Positions 44,695-56,019 of a stretch of 64,000 nucleotides of DNA are shown here, in pieces (the stretch's first letter is position 1; each line of letters starts with the position of its first letter). The position numbers and the translations under genes were made by a program. Under the pieces are notes generated by a model. That model made no database searches and was not told where the DNA came from. It was given only the letters and a program-made list of their open reading frames with translations. The DNA is from Athripsodes cinereus (Eukaryota; Arthropoda; Insecta; Trichoptera; Leptoceridae), in NCBI GenBank assembly GCA_947579605.1, contig OX388305.1:37027542-37091541 (forward strand). The letters run 5' to 3'.

Positions 44695-44805
44695 TTTCAC
44701 AAGTGGGGCAACCATAAGACCAACTGCATGCATAATAAATATACAAGGCTATGTGCCAACAAAAAAATAAGATATTTAGGATGGTTTGCAAATCTCATCA
44801 TTGAA
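44695..44805 (+). repeat. Dispersed repeat C
   Basis: ACAAGTGGGGCAACCATAAG, ACCAACTGCATGCATAATAA, TGTGCCAACAAAAAAATAAG and GGATGGTTTGCAAATCTCAT in family order. Confidence 0.65.
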
Positions 44806-44928
44806 CTTTTAAAATGTAAAATATTACCTACTATTTTTTCGGAACTCTGTATAACATTATGTCCTCATATTGATACCATATTATTATACGTACCTACATT
44901 TTCCTGGTAGGTTTATTTTACCTTACCC

Positions 44929-45175
44929 ATTTCAGTTTATTTTAACTAGACCTGCTTGACATAATCTAAATACGATTTTAATCGTGTCTTCATCTTTATC
45001 ATAATAATATGACGGTCAAGGGACTAAGGTAAAAAATAATGCGCTAACGCTATCGCGAGATTGGTACGCACGTATTTTTTACTAATAATAACTTTGCGCG
45101 TCGTATGGATTGAATAATATCGTATTTAGATTTTGTCAAGAGTCACCCTACTGGAATCTTTACTATTTTTGACTC
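44929..45175. mobile_element. CAGGG-family relative, tandem unit 1
   Basis: Inverted arms around GACCTGCTTGAC and TTTGTCAAGAGTCACCCTAC resemble the 9097-9307 element. It is followed directly by a second copy (45176-46231), so the whole 247-bp unit is duplicated head to tail, including flanking CATTTCA(G/A)TTTATTTTAAC. Confidence 0.7.
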
Positions 45176-46231
45176 ATTTCAATTTATTTTAACTAGACCT
45201 GCTTGAAACAATCTAAATACGATTTTAATCTTGTCTTGATCTTATAATCATAATAATATGACGGTCAAGGGACTATGGTAAAAAATATTGCGCTACCGCT
45301 ACCGCGAGATTGGTATGCACGTATTTTTGGGAACTAATTATTTGATCGGCTATTAATCCATTCGTTCGGCAAGAAAAAATCAGCATTTAAGTCATTTGCG
45401 CAGCAAACAATGTTTTCATCGGCAATAAATAAAAAATAATCGCAAACACTTGTTTTACAAACAAACTTGGTTATATCAGCAAATTAACAAATTTTAACAG
45501 CTTAATAAATAATCGCACAACAAAATAATTAATTGACCAGCAGAATTGTTATTTGAGCAGCAGAATTATTATTTGAGCAGCAGAATTATTATTTGAGCGG
45601 CAGAATTATTATTTGACCGGCAGAAAATATTAGATAAACAATATTTTTCACACACCGATTTACCTTCGGATCCACATGAAGTTTTTGTGGTTTCTTACCA
45701 AATTAATGATGACTACGAAAATAATGCCAGTTTCCGCTTTGCTATATTAACGAAATATCTAACTGAAATGTCGAAAAACGCTAGAATCGTTGCTAGATGC
45801 TACATATAAAATCACACAAAAAGATGCTACATACAAAGATTTATTATTTGAACAAGATTAAAAATTTAGCTTTCACATGTTTAATTAAAATTAGCTCACA
45901 GTTTGCTGCTCATTTATTTATTTTGCTGCACAAATAATCATTATGCTGGTCAAATAATAATTTTGCTGGTCGATTAAATTTAGAGTTTTACAATATCATA
46001 TTATTTGCTATACAAATATAATTTTCTCGCTGGGCATAAGTAGCATATCAATGATATATTTGTCGACAGAATACATTTTTCTGCTGAACAAATCTTCAAT
46101 ATTATGCTGATCGTTTAAATGATAGCCCGTATTTTTTATTGATAATAACTTCGCGCGTCGTACGATTAAGATTAAATATCGTATTTAGATTTTGTCAAGA
46201 GTAAGCATACTGGAATCTTTACTATTTTTGA
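45176..46231. mobile_element. Tandem unit 2, split by a Foldback-like insertion
   Basis: Same sequence as 44929-45175 but carrying 808 extra bases (an 800-bp element plus 8-bp duplication). Removing these restores a 248-bp unit. Confidence 0.8.
45329..46128. mobile_element. Foldback/MULE-like element, 800 bp
   Basis: Begins GGGAACTAATTATTTGATCG, ends (inverse) GGGCTATCATTTAAACGATC, flanked by GTATTTTT on both sides (45321-45328, 46129-46136). The left half contains five ~20-bp tandem units of GAGCAGCAGAATTATTATTT (45535-45625). The right half contains the inverted words GCTGGTCAAATAAT and TTTGCTGC. No coding. Same design as 4636-5044, unrelated sequence. Confidence 0.8.
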
Positions 46232-46705
46232 AAGTGTATGTTACAAAATATTACGAATGTTTTATGTAGTATCGAAATCTGAATACTTAATCCAAAAAAA
46301 ATATACACCTATATATATTTACCTAAGTTGCTATACATGAATTTTATACTCTGCGTTTTCTAAACAGTCAAATTCTATGAAATTTGTTTAATAAATAACG
46401 GAGAATACATAAATATGAATATCAGTCCTAATATAATACATTTTTGGACTCTACAACTCTACATGTAAGATTCCATAAAAGTAATAAATACTACTAATAC
46501 ATCATCGAGAACTTACTGTGTTCAAAATTGAGTTGTTTTTGAGGTTTATAATGATAATCCTATCATATAAATAATAAATAAAGCGGAACATGGAATTTCT
46601 CCGATCAGCTACGTACATAATATTCGTAATAAATACTATGAAAAGAAATTTCTTCCATCGGCTAAGATATTATGTGAAGGTACATAAATAATTCAGGGCC
46701 TGTAT

Positions 46706-47032
46706 TAGTGATGTAAGGAATGCGAATATTTGTTGCCGACATTTGCGAATGCGAATAGCGAATATTGACTTGCTTAAATTTTTACAATTGCTCAAACATT
46801 AAAATTCCAAACACCCCCCCCCCCGTCACTAAATTTTCACAATGGTATAGGAATTTAAAATATTTTCTTGCAGTACCTTTTTCTACAATGTACCGGGTAA
46901 GTATCCGGTACTTTAACCGAACATCCGATACTTTATTACCAAAGTAATATTCGCAAAACATTCACATATTTTTGGCGAATACGAATGCGAATACTTTAAA
47001 ATCTGCGAATACGAATATTCGTTACGTCACTA
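46706..47032. mobile_element. hAT-like MITE, GCGAATATTCGC family, copy 2
   Basis: 327 bp, TAGTGATGTAAGGAA and inverse TAGTGACGTAACGAA, perfect 8-bp duplication GCCTGTAT (46698-46705, 47033-47040). Internal poly-C tract and ACCGGGTAAGTATCCGGTAC shared with 29031-29425. Confidence 0.9.
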
Positions 47033-47171
47033 GCCTGTATAATATACTTAGATATCTAAAATAAAATAAAGTGACACCGCCACTGGCATTTCATAATATT
47101 GTGCGGGGGGAGGGGGGGGGGGTGACATTTACAGCTTTACATGTAATATTATATTACTCTATGTTTACAAC

Positions 47172-49012
47172 TAGGGAATCCAATCCCGCAAAAGCGGGAT
47201 CCCGTAAATGCGGGATCCCGCACCTTTTTTGCGGGATCAGAAATGCGGGATTACTGATGCGGGATCCCGCACGCTTGCGGGACTGAAAAAAAATATTTAA
47301 GAATGGGCTCAGACAACGTTCTGATTATTTATTAAACCCAGCACAGCCTCAATGATAAGTAAATTAACTACTTTGCCTTGGATCTCGTGACTTTTCTATA
47401 GAATTTGTATTGAAAATAATTAGAGTTTCCTAAATCTAGATGTGATCACAGCAACAACTGATAGTGCAGCAGTCATGAAGAAAGTTGGGAGATTATTATA
47501 AGCGCACCACCAGTTATGCTTTGCACATGGGTTGCAACTCGCTGTTCTTGAAGTTCTATGCAATCAGAGACAAGAAGAAGAAATGAAGTCAAGTTGAAGT
47601 ATTCGAAAATAGACCGGATGGTGGGAGTGATAATGAAAATGATGACGAGCAAGGTCACTTTTCGGTAGAGGAAGACATTCAAGAAGGAGATTTGCTACCA
47701 CAATGCAGGTAGATAAGTATTGTCAGACCAATAGATTTTTCAATGAAAATCATTATAACTTATTCCATGTTTTGTTTTTACTGATTCAAAAAGTCAGGAA
47801 AATTGTCAAGCTTTTTAGTTCGAAATTTCCAGTAACAATTAATGATCTTCTGCAAATATATATTAAAGCAGAATTCTGCAAAGAATTACAGCTGATCCTA
47901 GATTGCTGAACGCGCTGGAACAATCTCGCAACAATGTTATCGAGGTTCAACCAAGCACTTATTGATCTTAAACTGACATCATCTTCATTTTCATTTACTG
48001 ATGAAGAATTTATAACATCGAGTAATATTGAACGAGCTTTAAAGCCAGTGAAGCTTGCTGTAAATGTCTTATGCCGCGAGGATGCAAAATTAGTTTCTGC
48101 AGAAACCACATTGCGTTTCATGATAAGCAAACTGGATCGACAAAATACCAGGTTAAGCCAGGAATTTGAAGTGTCGCTATCTCGCCGCATAAAATAACGC
48201 CACACATCAATGACTCGTGTTGCTGTGCTTAGAAAATCCTAACAAATATCTATAAAAAGATTCAAGATCTACAAATGTGGTGGACGTTCCATTCTTTCAT
48301 CCAAGCAAAGTTACACTTCGAACTAAAATGAAGTGTTTAATTGAGAGACTGTTGTCAGACACGCAGGTACAACCTGAAACTCAAAAACAACAAGTTGATG
48401 ACAATGGCAATGAAGAAGTCACGCCTTTATCGAATCTATTAAATGATGAGCCTTCGCCTATACTAGAAGATGAATTAGAGCACAGTCTCCGTACAGAATG
48501 GATAGCCAAGTAACATGAAGTCAACTACACCTAATTGCATGGAAGCTGAACATGCTTTTTCCGCCGCTGGCTATTTATGCAACAAGATTAGATCAAATCT
48601 AAAAGATGAAACGTTAGATACTTATCATTTCTTCGATAGTATTATCAGAAAAAAAGCTATTTTTTATGCCTCTAAAAGTCGAAACTAATAAATATGTTAA
48701 ATTGTCAATACAAATATATTAGGTGAAAAGTTGTATTATATTGTTCCTTACAAGAAGCTGATTATTTATACCTCAAAAACATCATTATTTCCACTTGTTA
48801 ATTATGTAATATGAGTAAAAAAACTGCATAATAATAAAAAAAAATCAAATTTACTCGTCTTTATTTGATATATTTTTTTAAATAACAGTTAAAAAACAGT
48901 TTTTTTTATTAAAAAATCTCAATCCCGCAAATCCCGCGGGATCCGCGGGACTGACGACCTCAATCCCGCAGTCTTGCGGGATCGCGATTTTGATGCGGGA
49001 TTGGATTCCCTA
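47172..49012 (+). mobile_element. hAT transposon with decayed transposase, 1841 bp
   Basis: A perfect 19-bp inverted terminus TAGGGAATCCAATCCCGCA and a perfect 8-bp duplication TTTACAAC (47164-47171, 49013-49020). The first 115 and last 90 bp carry many copies of GCGGGATCCCGC and halves of it, probable transposase-binding repeats. The interior encodes a broken hAT transposase on the plus strand. Confidence 0.93.
47430..48688 (+). pseudogene. hAT transposase pseudogene
   Basis: Fragments in three frames: LDVITATTDSAAVMKKVGRL and AHHQLCFAHGLQLAVLEVL (the C..H.L.L catalytic-domain insertion side), then LFSSKFPVTINDLLQIYIKA and RWNNLATMLSRFNQALIDLK (the RW.S....R conserved in hAT RNase-H domains), then STTPNCMEAEHAFSAAGYLC and NLKDETLD (C-terminal dimerisation block). 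Several stops and frame shifts, and the N-terminal BED finger is not found. It is most like ZBED-type (hAT-Ac) transposases. Not functional. Confidence 0.88.
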
Positions 49013-49125
49013 TTTACAACCTTCTACGAAAATGTCAAAGAGAAAGGTATAGCCGTGGGTAGAAGAAATCATATTCCAACTTATTCTACGTATGCATACT
49101 TACATATATTACCTAAAGTAGCATT

Positions 49126-49991
49126 CACATTGCTTCACTTTGGATGATCATCCAGAGTGTCAAGAGTCAAACCTGTTCATCGAAAGTAAACACGTCTGTA
49201 CACACTGTCTTGTTCATCGTATGTTTTCACTGCCATGTTAATACTCACGGTCATGTCGTAAGTTGTTTGTCGTATTTTCGTAAAAAAAATAATTAAATAA
49301 ATGAAAAATAACACCTAATTAAAAATTAAAACAAATTAATATGATTCTCGACAGCATTATAATTTATTTCGTACATGATTCTGACTTTCAATACTATAGA
49401 TCAGGGATGTCGCGAATATTCGCATCCGCATCCGTAAATCCGGAGCTTCCGCATGTATTTAGACATCTGCATCCGCATCCGCAATAATCAATGCGGATGA
49501 TCATGCGGATGCGGATGTAAGAAAAGTTGCGGCAATATTACTTTTTATTACGTATAATGCTCCTATTTTAAATTTCATTTACTAATTGTAATTAGTTAAA
49601 ATGTAAATCATTATTTTAATTCTTAATTCACATACTTTTTTTCTTTAATATCTTAAACATCCGCATCCGCATTCGCATCCACATCCGCTGATGTGAGCTT
49701 ACAAAAATCCGCATCCGCATTCACATCCGCGGATGTGTAAAATTCGACATCCGCAATATCCCTACTATAGATCTACGTTTAAAACTTATTCATAGAGAAT
49801 GCAGTAAGTAATAGGATAAAACTTGCTTATGGTCGTTTCAGTGAAAAGACCTTTCATCAAAATTATGTCGGGTGGTAATCGCTTTCATCCATCATCGCTA
49901 GTAATCACTATTGATGAAACGCTTCACACCTTTTCATTTCGGATGATCATCCAGAGTGATTACTGAAAGTGAACAATGTGAACGCCCCTTA
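49126..49991. mobile_element. Older hAT-like element with GGATGATCATCC word
   Basis: Outer inverted sequences GCATTCACATTG...GGATGATCATCCAGAGTG (left) and the inverse ending GAACGCCCCTTA (right). The younger MITE 49402-49764 is nested in it. No target duplication could be fixed. Confidence 0.55.
49402..49764. mobile_element. hAT-like MITE, CATCCGC family
   Basis: 363 bp, ends CAGGGATGTCGCGAA and inverse TAGGGATATTGCGGATGTCG, perfect 8-bp duplication CTATAGAT (49394-49401, 49765-49772). GCATCCGCATCCGC / GCGGATGCGGATG words crowd both ends, and the centre is AT-rich. Confidence 0.9.
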
Positions 49992-50429
49992 ACATTCGCT
50001 AGGTCGCAATAACCTACATACATAGATGATTGCACAGCGAATTCTCATTAATCATGCCTATGTCTAATTCGGATATAAATCTACTTTCTAATGCCAGAAA
50101 AGTGATGCATGATACAGTTCTGGTTAATAATAAATATGCTATAACACTGATAAGCTTTTAGGGAGGAAATGAACATAGTAAGTAGCATGTAATTAATAAG
50201 TTAGATTCCATAAGTATTGAGAGAAGTTAATTTCAAAGATTAGTTTAAAGGAAGAATGTGTAACAAAATAACATTTTAACCATCTCAATGTTATAATTAA
50301 CCAACTTCGTTAATTTGTGAATGTGGAAAGATTGAATGACTCTTGAAATATAACATGGTCGTTTAGAATATTTTTTTTTATTGAATTACTGGATTTGGGC
50401 ACAATATGCAGATGAAAAAAATCAATCAG

Positions 50430-50555
50430 CAGGGCTACTCTTGAATTCAATCAAGATTAGATTCGATCTTAAGATCAAGATTAGATTAAGACTTGTAGAT
50501 GGTACCCCCGACGCAATCTAGTCTTGATCTTGATCTAATCTTAACTTTAAGATGT
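50430..50555. mobile_element. CAGGG-family MITE remnant
   Basis: CAGGGCTACTCTTGAATTCA and multiple GATCTTGATC / AGATTAGATT words as in 9097-9307, but the right terminus is missing. Confidence 0.5.
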
Positions 50556-50916
50556 CTTAATATAGAGATGTTTTTCCTAACGCCGTTATCTATGGGTACC
50601 AACATGACAACCACGACAACTGAATTATTAAAACTAATATATCACGTGATTTCACCGTATTTCCACATTTTTTATAAATCTAATATCAATTTCTGATTAA
50701 ATGAAATGAAAATGATATTATATAATGATCTATAACAGTGCAATTAATTTATAAAAAATATTTTTTAAAACCTATGCATTGACACTATTTTTGTCTATGA
50801 CATATTTTGCTATTGTCTATTATTATCTCACTGACACTGACAGTTATCAATGTTTGTTATGCGATGTTTTAGTTTGTTGTTTTTGCAGAAGTATACGCGA
50901 ATTTATTATATTAAAA

Positions 50917-51130
50917 TGATCAGAAAGTCACAAATTAAGGTAAGTATGAAATAAGAATTGTGGAAACAATCATTAATGTACTTTGTTACAAATATAATGC
51001 ATTAAATAACATGTTTTGTTTATAGGTTTATTTGGACATTAACTAAAATATTTTTCTACACAAGGATTAATGAATAATGTCTGCATATGATCGTCTACGA
51101 ACTTTAAAGAGAAGCTCTTTTTTGTGTGAT
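50917..51130 (+). other. Candidate 5' exons of an unidentified gene
   Basis: ATGATCAGAAAGTCACAAATTAAG is followed by a consensus GTAAGTATG donor (50940), and TTTATAG gives an acceptor at 51025. Joining them yields a 14-codon frame ending in TAA. A second ATG (51077) opens MSAYDRLRTLKRSSFLCDE before a GTAAAA donor-like site, and then a LINE tail (51138) follows. No downstream exon was recognised. This may be a gene disrupted by, or continuing past, the insertion. Confidence 0.25.
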
Positions 51131-51133
51131 GAA

Positions 51134-51260
51134 GTAAAACAATTTATTTATTTGTTAACAAAGTATATGGCTAAATAGCCTTATTACACTACAATTACTT
51201 TAAAAAAACAACAAACTTGGAACAAACACAATCAACATATAAGAGACAATGAATACAACA
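51134..51260 (-). mobile_element. LINE 3' tail fragment
   Basis: TTTATTTATTTGTTAACAAA then GGCTAAATAGCCTTATTACA is the reverse complement of a LINE tail with a TAAA-type repeat. Confidence 0.4.
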
Positions 51261-51593
51261 TGACAATAGAAACTACTGGATATTCTCAACAGAAAGCATG
51301 AACCTTTGAATAAACCCGCTCACAGCACATTTGCTCATGGTGTACTCTGAATAGTTGAAATCAACTTCACAGTGATAATTCCCTATTACATGGAGTCAAT
51401 TCATTGATGAATAATAGCTATAATTGGACGATGATCCTGTAGCATAGAACAATGCCTGACTTTTGGTGCTACAACTAGGGAAAATACAGTTGAGTAGGAA
51501 TAAGTTGAATAAATTTTGATTTATAAAGTCTTGAACCATTCTCAAATAAATGTTGTATACTTATATGTTTTTAATTATTACCTTTATCATGAA

Positions 51594-52400
51594 TCAATGA
51601 AAGAAACAAATATAAGGAACGGATGAAAGAAACTTACAGAGCATGCAAGAAAGAAGTGCGAGAGTGTCAGTTGTACATGAAAGTTGCAGAATGAATGGGA
51701 TGAAAATGAATGTGACTAAGACGAAAGTGCTGGTGTTTGAAAGAGAGATTGATAGAACAATGTGTGAAATAAAGGTTGGAAATGAATGTTTGGAGCAAGT
51801 GGACGAATATGTATGTTTGCGATGGATGGTAGATACGAAAGAGATATTGAAAAAAGAAAAGTGAACGGTGCACTTCGATCTAATAGCAATGTCTCGAACA
51901 TGGCTAAAATGCTGGTGCACAACGCCATCCTCGCACCGATACTTATGTATGCAAGCGAAACTTGGATATGGCTGAAGAAGGACGAAAGTGGAATAAATGC
52001 AGTGGAGATGCGAACACTGAGAAGAACGGTAGGTAAAACATTGCAATATAGAGTAAGAAATGAGGATATATGAAGAATGAGTGGATGCAAGAAGAGTGTT
52101 GTTGATAGAATGCGTGTAAATAAATTGAGATGGTTTGGTCATGTAGAGCAAATGGATGGTGTAAGATTGACGAAGAAGGTATATTTATCTGAAAGAGAGG
52201 GTGTGAGAAAGCACGGACGTCCAAGAACCTTGTGGATCAAATACTCAAGGGCGGTCGCATGTTAAGTAAGGAATCGGCGTGCATGTATGAGAAACTGGAT
52301 GAATGTAGAGGAAGCGAAAGAAGTATGTAAGGAAAGATCAATATGGCGTTCCGTTCTCTCTGCCTACCCCACCCAGGACACGGCGTGAAGGTAAAGGACA
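51594..52400 (+). mobile_element. RTE-like LINE, RT C-terminal region
   Basis: Codons read GMKMNVTKTKVLVFERE, EQVDEYVCLRWMVDTK, NMAKMLVHNAILAPILMYAS and ETWIWLKK, then RVNKLRWFGHVEQMDG and GRPRTLW. They change frame twice and contain stops. The tail GCGTTCCGTTCTCTCTGCCT, CCCACCCAGGACACGGCGTG is shared with 966-1105. Dead copy. Confidence 0.88.
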
Positions 52401-52718
52401 GGATATATCATGAATTTATATATTATAGGCAGAATGAATGGAGCCCCACGGAATATCTGGTTTATATGGTGAGGCAATTAAATTCTATTATGTGTGTTAA
52501 TGAATGTGTATTACAGAGATAGAAGAAGTATTTTAAAGGTTTATTTGAATGAGAATATAAGGAAATTGGATGAATTATTGTGATACATGTCTGACTTGTG
52601 AATGCAACCTTTAGAAAGATGGATGTTGAATTGAATTAAACTCGGGTCAATGCATTGATGTATGCAGATGATGTGTACATTCTAGGCTACAATAATAATA
52701 ATAACGTTCTTCGTCGTT

Positions 52719-52905
52719 CGAGTTCGTCGGTAGCCTGGAGGTAGAGTCTCGGCCTCGTGAACATGGGGTCCGTGGTTCGATACCAGGTGCCGGCAAACTC
52801 CCCTTTCACGACACAAGCTTTTAGTAGCTTACTGTGAAAGGTGTATAAGGTTGTATTTAGGTTTATTACAAAAACCCAGATATAGCTTTTTTAAAAAAAA
52901 AAAAA
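52719..52905 (+). mobile_element. SINE family A, full copy
   Basis: TAGCCTGGAGGTAGAGTCTC, B box GTGGTTCGATACC (52772-52784), CCGGCAAACTCCCCTTTCAC and an A-rich tail. The closest copy to the one at 34684. Confidence 0.88.
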
Positions 52906-53040
52906 AATAACAACAAACTTTATTGTGCAGAATATGATAACAGGAATTATATACAACATGCATGAAAAAATCTGTACAATGGGCGAGTTTATCGCAGAGT
53001 TGCGATATCTTCCAACTAACCCAAATAAAATAAAATATAT
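52905..53040 (-). mobile_element. LINE 3' UTR, same family as 32050-33025
   Basis: GCGAGTTTATCGCAGAGTTG and ATATCTTCCAACTAACCCAA match the 3' UTR at about 32158-32202 read on the minus strand. No coding. Confidence 0.65.
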
Positions 53041-53099
53041 AAAAATGAAATAAAATAAAATACATACCTACATGAAATGAAATAAAATAAAATAGATAG

Positions 53100-53415
53100 A
53101 TATATGCACTTGGACTCTGCGCTTCGTCACACCCCCTCTTTCAGATACACACATCATCTACTTCATCCTTTCATCGTGCATTCGCTCATCGTATCTTTGT
53201 TAACACACATTCCTCTCACATCCGCTCATTCTCCTGATATGCTCATTCTTCACTCTATCTCGCAACGTTTTACCAACCATTCTTCTCAGTGAACGCATCT
53301 CCACAGCATTTATTCCACTCTCGTCCTTTTTCAACCACGTCCAAGTTTCGCTTATAAACATAAGTGTCGGTAACAGAATGGTATTGTGCACCAGCATTTT
53401 TGCCATGTTTGACAC
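53100..53415 (-). mobile_element. RTE-like LINE fragment, second copy
   Basis: Minus strand: SNMAKMLVHNTILLPTLMFI, SETWTWLKKDESGINAVEMR and SLRRMVGKTLRDRVKNEHIR, about 85% alike to 51890-52080. Truncated at both ends. Confidence 0.85.
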
Positions 53416-53559
53416 GATGAATCAAAAATATTCCAGTTTTATAAGAATTTAATTGACAACAATGATAAAGGCAAAAAAAAACATAAATTTCAAAATATAA
53501 TGTTTATTTATCTCAAATAATTAAATAATAAACAGTTAACATATATATAAGGAATGTAG

Positions 53560-54425
53560 TGTTCATCACCTAGAGACTAATTTATTTTTAAAAGACATAA
53601 ACGATGAGCTGGTGCGGATTGTAGAGGGAAGCTGGTTCCAAAGTCTAGCGGTGTGAATGCTAAAAGATGAAAAGTAGAAATCAGAGTGATGTGAGGGAAT
53701 CAAGAGCAATCTATTGTTCTCCGACCTAAGTGAAAGGCCACGCACCGCTCCAAATTGGAATCTTTATTTATGAATTCTTGAAATATTCGTATAATTTTTG
53801 CTTTGTTGTTGTTTTTTGTGTTTTGTTTTTGTGACATTTGGCATTTTATTTTCTCCGTCTCAAACTTTTTATGTGACAGATGTGTAGTTTCAATTGTTTA
53901 TTGATTGAACTTTGATTGATACCATGAATTTTGACTGTTTTATCTGAGAATTCTTCATTATTAATTTTAACGTTTGACTAATATTGTGTATTTCTTCTTT
54001 TATTAATTGCTCAATGCAATTATTTTTATGGTATTTTGATATTTATTTTTTTAAAAGTGTAATGATACTATCTTACATTTTATACATTTTTAATTGCTTT
54101 TTATTTTTATATAGTATTAATTGTTGTTTGAATTTTTAATACCATTTTATAAAAGCTTTAAGCTGTATATATGTGTAGTAAATAAATATGTATAATAATA
54201 AATAAATAGAGTTTTGTCGATGGGACAGAGCTCAGCGAGGCATAGATGTGCTGCACCGCTCAAGGCTTTATGAACCGTGAGGTACAGTTTGAAGTCTACT
54301 CTCTTTGGGACTCTCATCCAATGTAGCTCCTTAAACAGTGGTGTGATGTGTCAGTGCTTATTGTCTCTGTAAATGGTCCCATCAGCACCATTAAAGGTTA
54401 TCTGGAGACGGTTGAGAATGATTCC
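53560..54425 (-). mobile_element. CR1/Rex-like LINE fragment, split
   Basis: Minus strand: ELHWMRVPKRVDFKLYLTVH and KALSGAAHLCLAELCPIDKT (54215-54420), then after an interruption (about 53758-54210) SLRSENNRLLLIPSHHSDFY and ARLWNQLPSTIR to a stop near 53575. LHW.......FK...L..KAL.G.A..YL is the family signature. The interrupting segment ends in AATAAATAAATAG on the plus strand, so it is probably a younger retroposed piece. Confidence 0.75.
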
Positions 54426-54684
54426 AAGAATATTTTAACTAAATAATATCCGAATATAACCTGTAAACGAAACATATTATTTAATAAGGGGAAATAATGT
54501 ATTATTGTGTAACACACGCAAAAAGTATTTAGAATTTATTCTCCATTCATCTCTATTTTATGCTAGTCAACATTTAAGAAAGGGACTCCCACCATTTACC
54601 CCTGGATGTTTCAAGAACATCAGTTTTCATATCATCCAATTTCTGCTAGCCTCTTTACTACTACCATTACTATAGACATAACAT

Positions 54685-54922
54685 AACATACATAGATATT
54701 TCACAGAGATCGAGCTAGTCCCAAACTTAGATGAATCTTGTGTTATGGGTACTAACGCGACGATACACACATTTACAATGCACTAAACACATATACTTGT
54801 AACACCCAGACCCAGGACAATTTGAAAAAGGTCATTCCTCAATCTGCCCTGGCCGGAATCGAACCCGGGACCTCGTGACTCAAAGGCAAGAGCGTTACCT
54901 CCGCGCCACACCGGCCAACTAC
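54685..54922 (-). mobile_element. SINE family B, second copy
   Basis: ACACCCAGACCCAGGACAAT, TGGCCGGAATCGAACCCGGG (B box, one base deleted) and CCTCCGCGCCACACCGGCCA. Reads on the minus strand. Confidence 0.82.
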
Positions 54923-54924
54923 AC

Positions 54925-55045
54925 CGTTATAGCATATCTCACAACTGGGGTGGCAAGCAGAGCAGCTGCATGTAATAAACTTCCAAGGTGTCCTCTTTGT
55001 TCCAACAAAAAATTAAAACATTCAGGATGGATGGGACATTAGTCT
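54925..55045 (+). repeat. Dispersed repeat C
   Basis: CATATCTCACAACTGGGGTG, AGCAGAGCAGCTGCATGTAA, TTTGTTCCAACAAAAAATTA and CAGGATGGATGGGACATTAG. Confidence 0.65.
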
Positions 55046-56019
55046 CTTCAATTCGGTGAATTTCTGCTATAGGTTATCCAATAGCATCCAGTTAGAGAAT
55101 ATACCTATATTGATGATCCATAGTCCATACCGTTGATATATACCCATCGTTGTATTTATTTTTATTATCTTTCACTGTACACTGTTACAAGATATCGTGG
55201 GGCATTCGGATATGAACTAGGGGAGGGGTACAGATTAAACTTAATTATGATTTATTTTCTGCATAGTTGAATTTCACGGGCGAGATTCATTCCCTTGTCC
55301 CAATATTGCCATCTGAGCACTTCTATAATATCTTGTAACGGTATACAGTGAACGATAATAATAATAAAAAATACAACTATGATCATCAATTTATATCTTC
55401 TCTTAATGGGTACCTACTACTGGATAACTTATTATAGAAATTAACCTTTAATTCTATGTACGTACCACAATTCATGTCCTTATTTGATCCATATAGGTGT
55501 TTCTTGGTCCGCATTTACATTTGTGCCTATTGTCTTGCCCTTCTCCATGGTGATGAGCACACCTGGGTGCCTGTTGTTATGGCCAATCCAGTTGAGTCGT
55601 TGTTGAACAATAATGTAGTTTTGAAATAATATTTTTCACTCATCTTCTTATAGCCCGCTAGACTTGATTCAGAGGGGGTGCGAATCCATGTTTTTGCGTC
55701 GTCTGTTACAGGATGGAGGCCTTGTATATCTCCAATGAATGAGAATATAGGACAGTAGTCAGATAAACAACACATACACTGTTCACGACATAATTCCACA
55801 ATGCATTATTCGTTTTAAAACTAGTCTCACAGTAAAACTTCAAAACAAGCGACTCAGAAAAAACTAACAATCAACACCAAATTTTATTTGCGTAAAAAAC
55901 ACAGCAAGATAGAAAAATAGTATTAGAAATATACTAAAATAAATATTATTCTAAAAAATAAACAAACTTGCGTTGTAAAAAGATGGAAAAACTATGGAAA
56001 AAGACTTTTAGATTGCTAA
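55046..56019. other. Gene-free interval with one unassigned ORF
   Basis: A 90-codon minus-strand ORF (55527-55799, MELCREQCMCCLSDYC...) is cysteine-rich at its start but shows no family motif. It is probably chance or transposon-derived. Nothing else seen. Confidence 0.35.

Noticed and set aside
47934..48513. Two open frames (87 and 78 codons) as host genes
   Set aside because: They align in order with hAT transposase segments between precise transposon ends, so they are pseudogene pieces.
51594..52151. 185-codon minus-strand ORF rich in Ser, His and Ile
   Set aside because: Antisense of the RTE-like reverse transcriptase. Its composition is that of a shadow frame.
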